Below, in pieces: positions 1 to 6,742 of a stretch of 64,000 nt of DNA (position 1 is its first letter; each line of letters begins with the position of its first letter). The translations under genes and the position numbers were made by a program. Origin of the DNA: JAQIBY01 sp051747965 (GTDB lineage: Bacteria > Bacteroidota > Bacteroidia > Bacteroidales > ML635J-15); the NCBI GenBank assembly GCA_051747965.1, contig JBNJGS010000002.1:1-64000 (forward strand), read 5' to 3'. The notes below the pieces were generated by a model. The model was given only the letters and a program-made list of their open reading frames with translations, did no database searches and was not told the DNA's origin.

Positions 1-145
1 TAGAGTTGTTAATAAGGTTTAAAACCTCACTTTATGCTGCACAACATGTTTGATTATTTGGATATTAATTTAGGGGGGGGGTAGTTTTGTTTCTGGTATT
101 GAGCTCATGCCATAGACAGAAACTTTAACTAAAAACAAATTTATT
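1..145 (+). repeat. Promoter-bearing direct repeat, copy A
   Basis: This stretch matches 2130-2274 almost base for base from about position 7 to 120, and both copies run straight into a lipoprotein start codon. The repeat contains a promoter-like TTTG/TAGTTTTG pair, a run of 9 G, and the shared tail that includes 'GAGCTCATGCCATAGACAG'. The left border may lie outside the window. Because the two downstream genes are also related in their signal peptides and in two internal blocks, the promoter and gene were probably duplicated together. Confidence 0.85.
57..89 (+). promoter_or_regulatory. Candidate promoter with poly-G spacer (9 G)
   Basis: TTTG at 57-60 and TAGTTTTG at 82-89 match the Bacteroidota -33/-7 consensus (TTTG, TAnnTTTG) with a 21-nt spacer. 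Nine consecutive G (73-81) sit directly against the -7 element. The second copy (2186-2217) has eight G, so the spacer differs by one nucleotide. A homopolymer in this position could slip during replication and change promoter strength; that is inference. Confidence 0.6.
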
Positions 146-931
146 ATGAAAAAACATTTTTTATTATTAAGCATTATTTTAAGTGTCGCCATCCTCTTTG
201 TAGCGATACTTTCTTGTACAGATGAAAGCCTTAGCAACTCAAATCAATCGATTCCATCTGATTTTAACGACTTTCTTTATACACAATCACAAGAACTTAA
301 TGATCACTATCTTAAGGATTTAATAATTGAGAATCCAAAAAACCCTTATGATTCAGTAGGCATTAAACACAATGTCATTTTGACAGAAATCTATTCAGAT
401 AGTAATTTGAATAAAACACTAACTGAGGTAATGGAAATTTTTAAAAATGATTATGGTGTTATTTTTCTGCAACCTGAATCATATTATGCTGAACTCATGG
501 AATCAACAATTGAACGTGTATATTTTCAGGACGGTAGTTATAATCCAGAATACATCAATAGTACCGATAGTGCTACAAGCACAGAAAAGCAAATTATAAA
601 TGATTACTTTGAAACAATGAAGGAAACCCCGGAACTTGAGAAAAGAATTGTTCTTACAAAAGAATCAGAATCATTTATTTTGAATTCCCAGCTTTCCAAT
701 GACGTAAAGAGAAGAATTCTAATAACGTTTACACTTTACAGACACAGTACATATTTTTGGAGTAGATTTGAAAACAAATCGAACGTGATTGATGCTGATT
801 TATTGGATGCCATTGCATTATATGCTGCATTTAATTGTGATGGTGAATATGCTGAGAATTTCCAGGATGGTAAAGATTGCTATCTTTTTGCATCCTCCTT
901 CTCTGTCGCTGCAAGCATCATATTACTCTAA
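146..931 (+). CDS. Secreted lipoprotein of unknown function, paralogue A
   Basis: The 261-residue product begins with a lipoprotein signal peptide whose lipobox ends at Cys24 (AILSC). I do not recognise a functional family. Two blocks are shared with the lipoprotein at 2275: 'NPYDSVGIKH' (residues 66-75, compare NPYENAGVIH) and a block near residues 175-200 containing 'QLSNDVKRR' and 'LYRH' (compare QLSTSEKAV and TTRH). It lacks the glycine-rich segment of the paralogue and has a longer C-terminus ending in a short hydrophobic stretch. The start is fixed by the signal peptide and by the same spacing to the duplicated promoter repeat in both copies. The next gene begins 16 nt downstream, so the two are probably cotranscribed. 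The gene is AT-rich compared with the housekeeping genes further on. Confidence 0.8.
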   Translation: MKKHFLLLSIILSVAILFVAILSCTDESLSNSNQSIPSDFNDFLYTQSQELNDHYLKDLIIENPKNPYDSVGIKHNVILTEIYSDSNLNKTLTEVMEIFKNDYGVIFLQPESYYAELMESTIERVYFQDGSYNPEYINSTDSATSTEKQIINDYFETMKETPELEKRIVLTKESESFILNSQLSNDVKRRILITFTLYRHSTYFWSRFENKSNVIDADLLDAIALYAAFNCDGEYAENFQDGKDCYLFASSFSVAASIILL

Positions 932-947
932 ACTAACAGTTGTTTCT

Positions 948-1886
948 ATGCATCACAAGTACGTATATTTAGTTGTATTTCTAATGTTGTCAATCCTGAG
1001 TTTTGCACAGGTTGAGGAATTGGCAACTAAAAACATCATCTGCATTGGCGAATCACATTATCTTTCTGAAAAGAATGATGCAGAAAGGGCTGTGATTGAG
1101 GAGATTCTTGATCACAGCCCTTTTGATACAATAACCATCGCATTGGAAAAACACCTGAGCCTGGAGTATTTCATCAATTACCGTCCTGAACTTCTGAATA
1201 CATACTATATATATCTGAAGGAGCGACATTTTGAAGGTGAGCTTGTTGAAGTACTTGCTTTTTTTTACGAATTTACACAGGATTTGATTGATATTGTAGA
1301 CCTCAATCCTCAAAAGCAAATAGAGATTGTTTGTTACGACAGCAGTTTTCAATTGCGTAACATGTATTTCGCTGTTTTAACAATTTTATCACAGAATAAA
1401 AATAGCTCCATGTTTAAGATGTATCATAAACCCTTGGATTCAATCCTTCACAAAAAATCATTGTACTTAAGTGACAGTGTTTTATTGAGAAAAATGCGGG
1501 ATAGTTTTGATGCTGAATGTTGTTCTTATACTAATGCAGACTGTGAATACCTGAATCGGATGCTTAACACTCCATTTTATCCGGCTTATGGTCATAAAAG
1601 GGAAGAACACATGTTCAGACAGCTAAATAAGTACATTGCCAAGGACAAACAGACAATTGTGATTGGCGGATCCGCTCACCTCCAGAATAAAAAGGGAAGA
1701 GAAAATCTGTTTTATTTATTATCGAAAAGACATGATGGATGGTTCAAAAAGCGTGTTTGTAACATTGGCGTTTTGCCTAAAAATATAAAAGCAGAAGCAT
1801 TACCACTATACAATCATCTCATTTTGATTAGTGAGGATCACATATTAAAAAACCTGTATGAATCCGAATACGGAAAAAACAACTAA
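948..1886 (+). CDS. Secreted EreA/ChaN-like (TIKI-fold type) protein
   Basis: The 312-residue product has a signal peptide (residues 1 to about 21, ending SFAQ) followed immediately by 'IICIGESHYLSEKNDAE' (about residues 30-46). An early GE.H motif is characteristic of the erythromycin esterase/ChaN/TIKI group, where the Glu and His contribute to the active or metal site. A later 'IVIGGSAHLQN' resembles the second conserved His segment. I infer a periplasmic or surface hydrolase or metal/haem-binding protein; the substrate cannot be told from sequence. The reading frame is open from 789, inside the upstream gene, but the start at 948 is chosen because it gives a clean signal peptide and leaves a 16-nt gap. 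It probably forms an operon with the lipoprotein gene before it. Confidence 0.65.
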   Translation: MHHKYVYLVVFLMLSILSFAQVEELATKNIICIGESHYLSEKNDAERAVIEEILDHSPFDTITIALEKHLSLEYFINYRPELLNTYYIYLKERHFEGELVEVLAFFYEFTQDLIDIVDLNPQKQIEIVCYDSSFQLRNMYFAVLTILSQNKNSSMFKMYHKPLDSILHKKSLYLSDSVLLRKMRDSFDAECCSYTNADCEYLNRMLNTPFYPAYGHKREEHMFRQLNKYIAKDKQTIVIGGSAHLQNKKGRENLFYLLSKRHDGWFKKRVCNIGVLPKNIKAEALPLYNHLILISEDHILKNLYESEYGKNN

Positions 1887-1900
1887 ACCAAATACATCGC

Positions 1901-1924
1901 AGAGACGCACGGCCGTGCGTCTCT
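1901..1924. repeat. Palindromic repeat, copy 1
   Basis: A 24-bp perfect palindrome with half-site AGAGACGCACGG. Identical cores occur at 4002-4025, 4180-4203 and 8875-8900. Here it is followed by 'ACGAATATAAAAGAAAAATT', as in the two copies near 4 kb. It can form a cruciform or an RNA hairpin. No transposase is nearby; it looks like a non-autonomous REP/MITE-like element. Confidence 0.9.
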
Positions 1925-1957
1925 ACGAATATAAAAGAAAAATTTCCGGTTTTATGT

Positions 1958-2041
1958 TTAAACCATCTCCCCGGTTTCCACTTTCATCAAAAACACACCC
2001 CGCTTTTTACCGGCACCTTTGATGAAATGGATGCCATTGGC
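1958..2041 (-). pseudogene. 3' remnant of an acyl-ACP thioesterase gene
   Basis: Read on the minus strand this encodes 27 residues beginning 'ANGIHFIKGAGKKRG' and ending 'VETGEMV' before a stop. The intact thioesterase (4238-4987) ends 'ADGIHFIKGSGEKRD...VRTGEIG'. About two thirds of the residues are identical, and the similarity continues through the stop codon into the 3' flank and the palindrome. The rest of the gene is missing. The divergence shows this is an old paralogue or decayed duplicate, not an assembly copy. Confidence 0.75.
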
Positions 2042-2129
2042 CAAGAAGCATCCTGTTCATCGGCAATTCTAAGCACATCATAAAACACGCCTTCTCACAT
2101 TTGTATTTTTCATCATGTTTTATTATTTT

Positions 2130-2274
2130 TAGAATTCTTAATAAGATTTAAAACCTCACTTTATGCTGCACAACATGTTTGATTATTTGGATATTAATTT
2201 AGGGGGGGGTAGTTTTATTTCTGGTATTGAGCTCATGCCATAGACAGAGTATTAACTAAAACCTAAGAATTATT
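2130..2274 (+). repeat. Promoter-bearing direct repeat, copy B
   Basis: Second copy of the repeat at 1-145. It differs in a few bases: 8 instead of 9 G in the tract, and TAGTTTTA instead of TAGTTTTG in the -7 position. The strong match ends shortly before the lipoprotein start codon and weaker similarity continues into the signal peptide. Confidence 0.85.
2186..2217 (+). promoter_or_regulatory. Candidate promoter with poly-G spacer (8 G)
   Basis: TTTG at 2186-2189 and TAGTTTTA at 2210-2217 are separated by 20 nt that end in eight G (2202-2209). Compared with copy A the spacer is one nucleotide shorter and the last base of the -7 element departs from consensus, so the two promoters probably differ in strength. 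Confidence 0.55.
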
Positions 2275-3144
2275 ATGAAAAAGCAATTTTTAATTTTAAG
2301 CATTTTTGCAGGATTGTTTGTGACTATATTTCTTTCTTGTGAAAGTGAAGACACTATCATTAATATGAATGATAGCACTTTAGAAAAGGTGTCTCAACTG
2401 ACAAATACATATATTGCAACATGCAACGCCACAAATAGTCAAAAGTTACCCAGATGGTTAACAATAACAGCTAGCGATCTTGGAGGTGCTCTTACAGGTG
2501 CCGGAACTGGAGCTGGCATTGGATCCGCTGTTGGAGGCATTGGGGCAGGTTTTGGTGCAATAGTTGGTGGTGTAATTGGAGGAGCATCTGCATCTGTCCT
2601 CATGGCTGATAAACTGGATGAAGATCCAAAAGGGGATAATGGTGGAATTATTGTTATAGGAAACTCTAACAATCCATATGAGAATGCTGGCGTAATTCAT
2701 TATGAAATTATTGAGAAATATGCAAATGATTACAAGCACTATTTTAGTAATGGGGAACTTAATTATAATGTATTTGTAGATACAGCATTGTCAGTGCTAG
2801 GCAATTATTATACTGACAGCACAAATGGAAATTATTGTCAATATTTTGACACTTTAGACTACCAATCTGACAATTCAATCGTTTTAGATTATGAAGACGA
2901 TTTGGTTGATTTTATTTCTGATCCTAAGAACCCATTGATATCAAATTTCTCCCTAGATGTAATTGACATTTTAGATGAATATTACAGTGCGCTTGAGAAC
3001 TCTAAAAATTATAGTGATTTCTGTATCTATTCAATACAAGTAGAAAGCACAGTTTATAATAGTAGTCAATTAAGTACATCTGAAAAAGCTGTATTACTAA
3101 TAAACATGTCAACCACAAGACATGGTGTAGCCTATTGGTATTAG
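2275..3144 (+). CDS. Secreted lipoprotein with glycine-zipper segment, paralogue B
   Basis: The 289-residue product has a lipoprotein signal peptide with lipobox ending at Cys22 (IFLSC). Residues about 69-105 form a glycine-zipper-like stretch (for example 'GAGTGAGIGSAVGGIGAGFG'), the type of segment that packs into membranes or oligomers. It is followed by 'NPYENAGVIH' (133-142) and a C-terminal block with 'QLSTSEKAV' and 'TTRH', both shared with the lipoprotein at 146. The protein ends sooner after the shared C-terminal block than its paralogue. Function is unknown. It has its own copy of the duplicated promoter and is probably monocistronic, given a terminator-like structure behind it. Confidence 0.8.
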   Translation: MKKQFLILSIFAGLFVTIFLSCESEDTIINMNDSTLEKVSQLTNTYIATCNATNSQKLPRWLTITASDLGGALTGAGTGAGIGSAVGGIGAGFGAIVGGVIGGASASVLMADKLDEDPKGDNGGIIVIGNSNNPYENAGVIHYEIIEKYANDYKHYFSNGELNYNVFVDTALSVLGNYYTDSTNGNYCQYFDTLDYQSDNSIVLDYEDDLVDFISDPKNPLISNFSLDVIDILDEYYSALENSKNYSDFCIYSIQVESTVYNSSQLSTSEKAVLLINMSTTRHGVAYWY

Positions 3145-3155
3145 ATAGAATGCCG

Positions 3156-3202
3156 TGTACAATTTAAGTCGTTTATTATTGTTTACATTGTACATTTTTT
3201 TT
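3156..3202 (+). terminator. Probable rho-independent terminator
   Basis: TGTACAAT (3156-3163) pairs perfectly with ATTGTACA (3187-3194) and is followed at once by eight T (3195-3202). The loop is long (23 nt), so the call is moderate. It would end the lipoprotein transcript before the next gene. Confidence 0.5.
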
Positions 3203-3230
3203 GTATTTTAAACTCTCAAATTATGATATC

Positions 3231-3908
3231 ATGAAAAACATCGGTACTATTTCCGTTTTTATGTTGTGCTTTGCTTGTTGCTGGGTTACAAGTAAGAATG
3301 TGTTTTCACAAGATACAAAAAAAGATACATGGTTGGCATCAGAATTTTACATTGCTCAGTCCACATGCTTCATGCAGGAACCGGAACTCAATGCTGTTCT
3401 CGAAAATAACAATCTGGATAAAATCAAAATCAATCCGTTGACAAATTCCGTATTGGGAATGGAATATCGCTTTGCTCAGCATTATGGTGTTGACCTGGAA
3501 TGGCGAATAAGTTACTACACTCAGGGTACCAAAATGCTTTTGCATAGCTTTTCTGTTAGGCCTTTTTACAAATTTCTGTTGAGTGATGATTTTGACATTG
3601 CCGTTAGTCCCTTTTATGCATACAAAGCTGTGAGTGCTGATCTTCTGATTGGGAATCAAACTCAAATAGATAGCGGAAGTATTGATGGAGCAAGTGCGCG
3701 GGAAGTTAATTTATTGAATCATTCTCACGTGATTGGAATTGGATTAACTGCCTATTTTGAAACCTTTATTGATATTCGTTTAAGAGCAGGTTATGAAATC
3801 GCTCTGGATTCTAACCCATGGACATCTCCAAATCATAAACTGACCGGATTTCCTTCCGACAGCTTTGAGCAATTGTATGTCAGTATTTGTGTCCCGGTGA
3901 ACTTGTAA
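3231..3908 (+). CDS. Small outer-membrane beta-barrel protein
   Basis: The 225-residue product has a signal peptide (about residues 1-26, ending NVFSQ). Alternating polar/aromatic strands follow, such as 'NSVLGMEYRFAQHYGVDLEW' and 'HVIGIGLTAYFETFIDIRLR', typical of porin-family eight- to ten-strand barrels of Bacteroidota. No specific family is recognised. The open frame extends upstream to 3201, but the start at 3231 gives the standard signal peptide. It lies alone between the lipoprotein gene and the palindrome-bearing spacer. Confidence 0.65.
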   Translation: MKNIGTISVFMLCFACCWVTSKNVFSQDTKKDTWLASEFYIAQSTCFMQEPELNAVLENNNLDKIKINPLTNSVLGMEYRFAQHYGVDLEWRISYYTQGTKMLLHSFSVRPFYKFLLSDDFDIAVSPFYAYKAVSADLLIGNQTQIDSGSIDGASAREVNLLNHSHVIGIGLTAYFETFIDIRLRAGYEIALDSNPWTSPNHKLTGFPSDSFEQLYVSICVPVNL

Positions 3909-4001
3909 CTTTTTACAACATGCGCTGGTATGAGCTTTCTGAGGCAAGCATCATTATTATTGACTTTTTTACGCTGTAAGACAAAAAATCATTTATATCG
4001 C

Positions 4002-4025
4002 AGAGACGCACGGCCGTGCGTCTCT
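4002..4025. repeat. Palindromic repeat, copy 2
   Basis: Perfect 24-bp palindrome with half-site AGAGACGCACGG, in the first of two tandem units. The flanks 'ATCGC' and 'ACGAATATAAAAGAAA' match copy 1. Confidence 0.9.
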
Positions 4026-4179
4026 ACGAATATAAAAGAAATATTTCCACCTTCACCAGAATCTCATCCCATTTTTCGCCAATATGTACTCCCTCACACC
4101 CGCAAAATAATCCATCATCTGATTGACTTTTTACACCGCAATTTTTATGCACTGAAAGACAAAAGATTTTATATACCGC

Positions 4180-4203
4180 AGAGACGCACGGCCGTGCGTC
4201 TCT
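4180..4203. repeat. Palindromic repeat, copy 3
   Basis: Perfect 24-bp palindrome, 34 nt beyond the stop codon of the thioesterase gene on the opposite strand. Copy 1 has the same relation to the thioesterase remnant, which shows the two were duplicated together. There is no T-tract in the thioesterase direction, so it does not look like a classical terminator. Confidence 0.9.
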
Positions 4204-4237
4204 ACGAATATAATAAGAAAAATTTCCGGTTTTATGC

Positions 4238-4987
4238 TTAACCTATTTCCCCGGTTCTCACCTTCCCCAAAAACACATCCCGCTTTTCACCGGAACCTTT
4301 GATGAAATGGATGCCATCGGCCATACCGTATGACACACGGATGGTATCGCCCAGCTTGCTTTCATGCAAAAAGTTCATTTCCACTTTCCGGATGGCAGTT
4401 TCTTTTACACCGTTTTCGGCAAGACAATCCACCGCCCATTCAAAATAGCGCACATTGTTGGTGTGATGATGCACATCAATGTCTGACTGCCGGACTTTTT
4501 TGTCAAAACACAGCTTGTAATCATCCGCCTCAGCAGGAAACCCTGTCTCCAGGCACGCACATTCCTCATCCGTGTACAACGGGATGTCCTCACGCACATG
4601 CGTGGGTATCTGCGGACGGCCATTGCCGTTTACCACCAGCCAGGACGAGCTTCCCGCAACACAAATATGGCGCTCGGTATCGCGATACTCAAAATCACGG
4701 ATAAAAAACAACCTCTGAACATCCGAAGGCCAGGTGCGCAGAGCGATTTCCTCGTTCCAGCGCGGAAAACGCTTTATCTTAAACACCAGTTTGCTCAAAA
4801 CCCAGTGCATATTTTTTTCCAGCAAATTGTGATACCCATAATCAAGTTCGGCAGCATGTTCCCAGGCAATTTCCTGAAAAATGGCAGCAATGCCGGAAAG
4901 CTTTAGTTTGGCTGCCTCGTTGATATCGTTCGAATCAATGACTTTGGCCGAACGAAAAGGAAAAACCCGTGTGTGTTTGTGTTCCAT
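4238..4987 (-). CDS. Acyl-ACP thioesterase (FatA/FatB-like)
   Basis: The 249-residue product matches the bacterial acyl-ACP thioesterase family in length and layout: two hotdog domains. Visible marks are 'SGIAAIFQEIAWEHA' and 'WVLSKLVFKIKRFPRW' in the first half, and 'SDIDVHHHTNNVRYFEW' at 168-184, corresponding to the conserved D.N.H.NN.Y segment that carries active-site residues in plant FatA/FatB. It would hydrolyse acyl-ACP in the cytoplasm and release free fatty acids. It is divergent from the dipeptidase gene, with about 110 bp between. A diverged remnant of its 3' end lies at 1958-2041. Confidence 0.85.
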   Translation of the reverse strand: MEHKHTRVFPFRSAKVIDSNDINEAAKLKLSGIAAIFQEIAWEHAAELDYGYHNLLEKNMHWVLSKLVFKIKRFPRWNEEIALRTWPSDVQRLFFIRDFEYRDTERHICVAGSSSWLVVNGNGRPQIPTHVREDIPLYTDEECACLETGFPAEADDYKLCFDKKVRQSDIDVHHHTNNVRYFEWAVDCLAENGVKETAIRKVEMNFLHESKLGDTIRVSYGMADGIHFIKGSGEKRDVFLGKVRTGEIG

Positions 4988-5097
4988 AAACGTTAAATAT
5001 CATTTAAAGCTGTGTTCCTGTTTTCTCATCTCAAATACAATACGTATATTTATCTTTATATTTTAGTATTGTAGCATACACTCAAAATTCGTAATAA

Positions 5098-6714
5098 ATG
5101 AAACACATTGTTACTTTATTTTTAATGCTTTTCAGCATCTTTACTGTTCAAACACATGCTCAGGATAAATCCGACTGGATGGGAGGTGTCCCCGAAGGAT
5201 GCACCAGCATCACCGTGGGAAAGCTTGCCAGCACTGACGGCTCAGTGATGACAAGCCACACCGACGACAGCCATCGCACACGTGCCTGGATGGACAAAGT
5301 ACCTGCTCAACAACACAAAAAAGGCAGCACTGTACCCATGTACAAACGCGTAGCTTCCGATGAGCAGATCATGCCTTCCTACGCTCACAATCCCATCGGG
5401 TCCATCCCGCAGGTGAAAGAAACCCACGGATACCTCAACACAGCGTATCCCAGCATGAACGATGCCCAGCTTGCCATTGGTGAATCCACCTTTGGCGGTC
5501 GCGACTGCCTGCTTTCTGATGAAGGCCTGATTGATTGCCAGCGCCTCTGCAAACTCCTGCTGCAGCGTTCCACAACTGCCCGCGGCGCCATAGAAACCGC
5601 CGGTGAACTGCTGGATGAATACGGCTGGAACGATGCCGGAGAATGCCTCACCATTGCCGATACTAAAGAAGTCTGGCACCTGGAAATTGTCGGCCCCGGA
5701 AAAGGCAAAACAGGCGCTATATGGGTTGCACAGCGTGTGCCGGATGATGAAATATCCGTCAATGCCAACGCCAGCCGCATCATGGAAATTGACCTTGACA
5801 ATCCGGATTATTTCATGGCTTCCGACAACATTTTTGACATGGCAAAGGATTCAGCCTGGTACAATCCCGACAAGGAAGCCTTCCGCTTTGCATACGCCTA
5901 TGCACCCAAATCCAGACAATCAGTAGCTTCCCGCCGCCGCGAATGGCGCGTATTCGACCTGCTGGCACCCTCACTCAAGCTCAGTCCAACAGCAGAAAAC
6001 TATCCCTTTTCCGTCAAGCCCGACGAAAAAGTGAGTCTGCAGGACATGGTAGATGTGTTTAAAGATTATTATCAGGGCACACCATACGACATGCGTCGCA
6101 ACATCACCACCAAAGATGAAAACGGCAAACAGGTGATTTCACCCCTGGCCAATCCCTTTATGCCATACGACGAACTCGACATCATGGACGTGAGCGGCAG
6201 CTGGTACCATACCTCCGATGACGGAGATATCCGTTTTCTCGGCGAACGCACCATTGCCCGCTGGTACACCATGTACGGCACCATCACCCAAAGCCGCGAC
6301 TGGCTGCCCGATGATGTGGGCGGCGTGGTCTGGCTCGCACAGGACAACATTGCCACCTCCGTTTACATCCCGGTTTATGCCGGCGCTACCGACCTGCCCG
6401 AATCTTATAAGGTCCGTGCCCGTGAAACCGGATACACCATGGAATCTGCCTGGTGGGCATTCAACCGCCTGGGCACACTGACAGCACAGCGCTGGGGCGA
6501 TATGCACAAAGATGTGGATGCCGAATGGATTCCCCTGCAAAAACAATATTTCGACGAACAGGAAACATTTGAAAAAGAAGTTTTGCAAATCAAATCGGCC
6601 AAAGCAAGAACAAAAAAATTAACCGAACAAACCATCAGCAAAGGCGAAGAAGTGGTAAAAAAAGCCATTGAACTCGGCAATATGCTGTGGACCAAATACG
6701 ACGAAAAATTTTAA
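5098..6714 (+). CDS. C69-family dipeptidase, secreted
   Basis: The 538-residue product has a signal peptide ending THAQ at residue 22. The segment 'GCTSITVGKLASTDGS' places Cys35 at the position of the N-terminal nucleophile of family C69 (PepD-like) after processing, followed by 'TSHTDDSH'. Length is normal for the family. It should cleave dipeptides in the periplasm or outside the cell. sppA follows after 28 nt, suggesting a shared transcript devoted to peptide turnover. A TATCTTTA sequence at 5051-5058 is one base off the -7 consensus and could be its promoter. Confidence 0.88.
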   Translation: MKHIVTLFLMLFSIFTVQTHAQDKSDWMGGVPEGCTSITVGKLASTDGSVMTSHTDDSHRTRAWMDKVPAQQHKKGSTVPMYKRVASDEQIMPSYAHNPIGSIPQVKETHGYLNTAYPSMNDAQLAIGESTFGGRDCLLSDEGLIDCQRLCKLLLQRSTTARGAIETAGELLDEYGWNDAGECLTIADTKEVWHLEIVGPGKGKTGAIWVAQRVPDDEISVNANASRIMEIDLDNPDYFMASDNIFDMAKDSAWYNPDKEAFRFAYAYAPKSRQSVASRRREWRVFDLLAPSLKLSPTAENYPFSVKPDEKVSLQDMVDVFKDYYQGTPYDMRRNITTKDENGKQVISPLANPFMPYDELDIMDVSGSWYHTSDDGDIRFLGERTIARWYTMYGTITQSRDWLPDDVGGVVWLAQDNIATSVYIPVYAGATDLPESYKVRARETGYTMESAWWAFNRLGTLTAQRWGDMHKDVDAEWIPLQKQYFDEQETFEKEVLQIKSAKARTKKLTEQTISKGEEVVKKAIELGNMLWTKYDEKF

Positions 6715-6742
6715 CCTTATACTGAACTAAAATTTACACACC

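Larger units (their letters stand above)
1887..2274. other. Intergenic region made of repeats and a gene remnant
   Basis: No intact gene is present. In order it holds a perfect palindrome (1901-1924), a decayed minus-strand fragment of an acyl-ACP thioesterase gene (1958-2041), about 90 bp in which I see nothing, and copy B of the promoter repeat (2130-2274). The block 1895-2043 as a whole matches 4174-4323, so palindrome and thioesterase 3' end were copied as one unit. Confidence 0.8.
3909..4237. other. Intergenic spacer with two tandem palindrome units
   Basis: Two related units of about 90-115 bp occur in tandem. Each begins near 'TTGACTTTTT', passes through an A-rich stretch with 'AAGACAAAA', and ends with the palindrome plus 'ACGAATATAA'. 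A short reading frame crosses the spacer on the plus strand, but it runs through both palindromes and has no protein features, so I do not count it as a gene. Confidence 0.7.

Noticed and set aside
4180..4203. Palindrome as terminator of the thioesterase gene
   Set aside because: It can form a stem but has no T-tract in that direction, and the same element occurs in places without a gene end.
3930..4241. Possible 103-residue gene on the plus strand
   Set aside because: The frame runs through both palindromic repeats, has no signal or domain, and overlaps the thioesterase stop region. It is a chance frame in repeat DNA.
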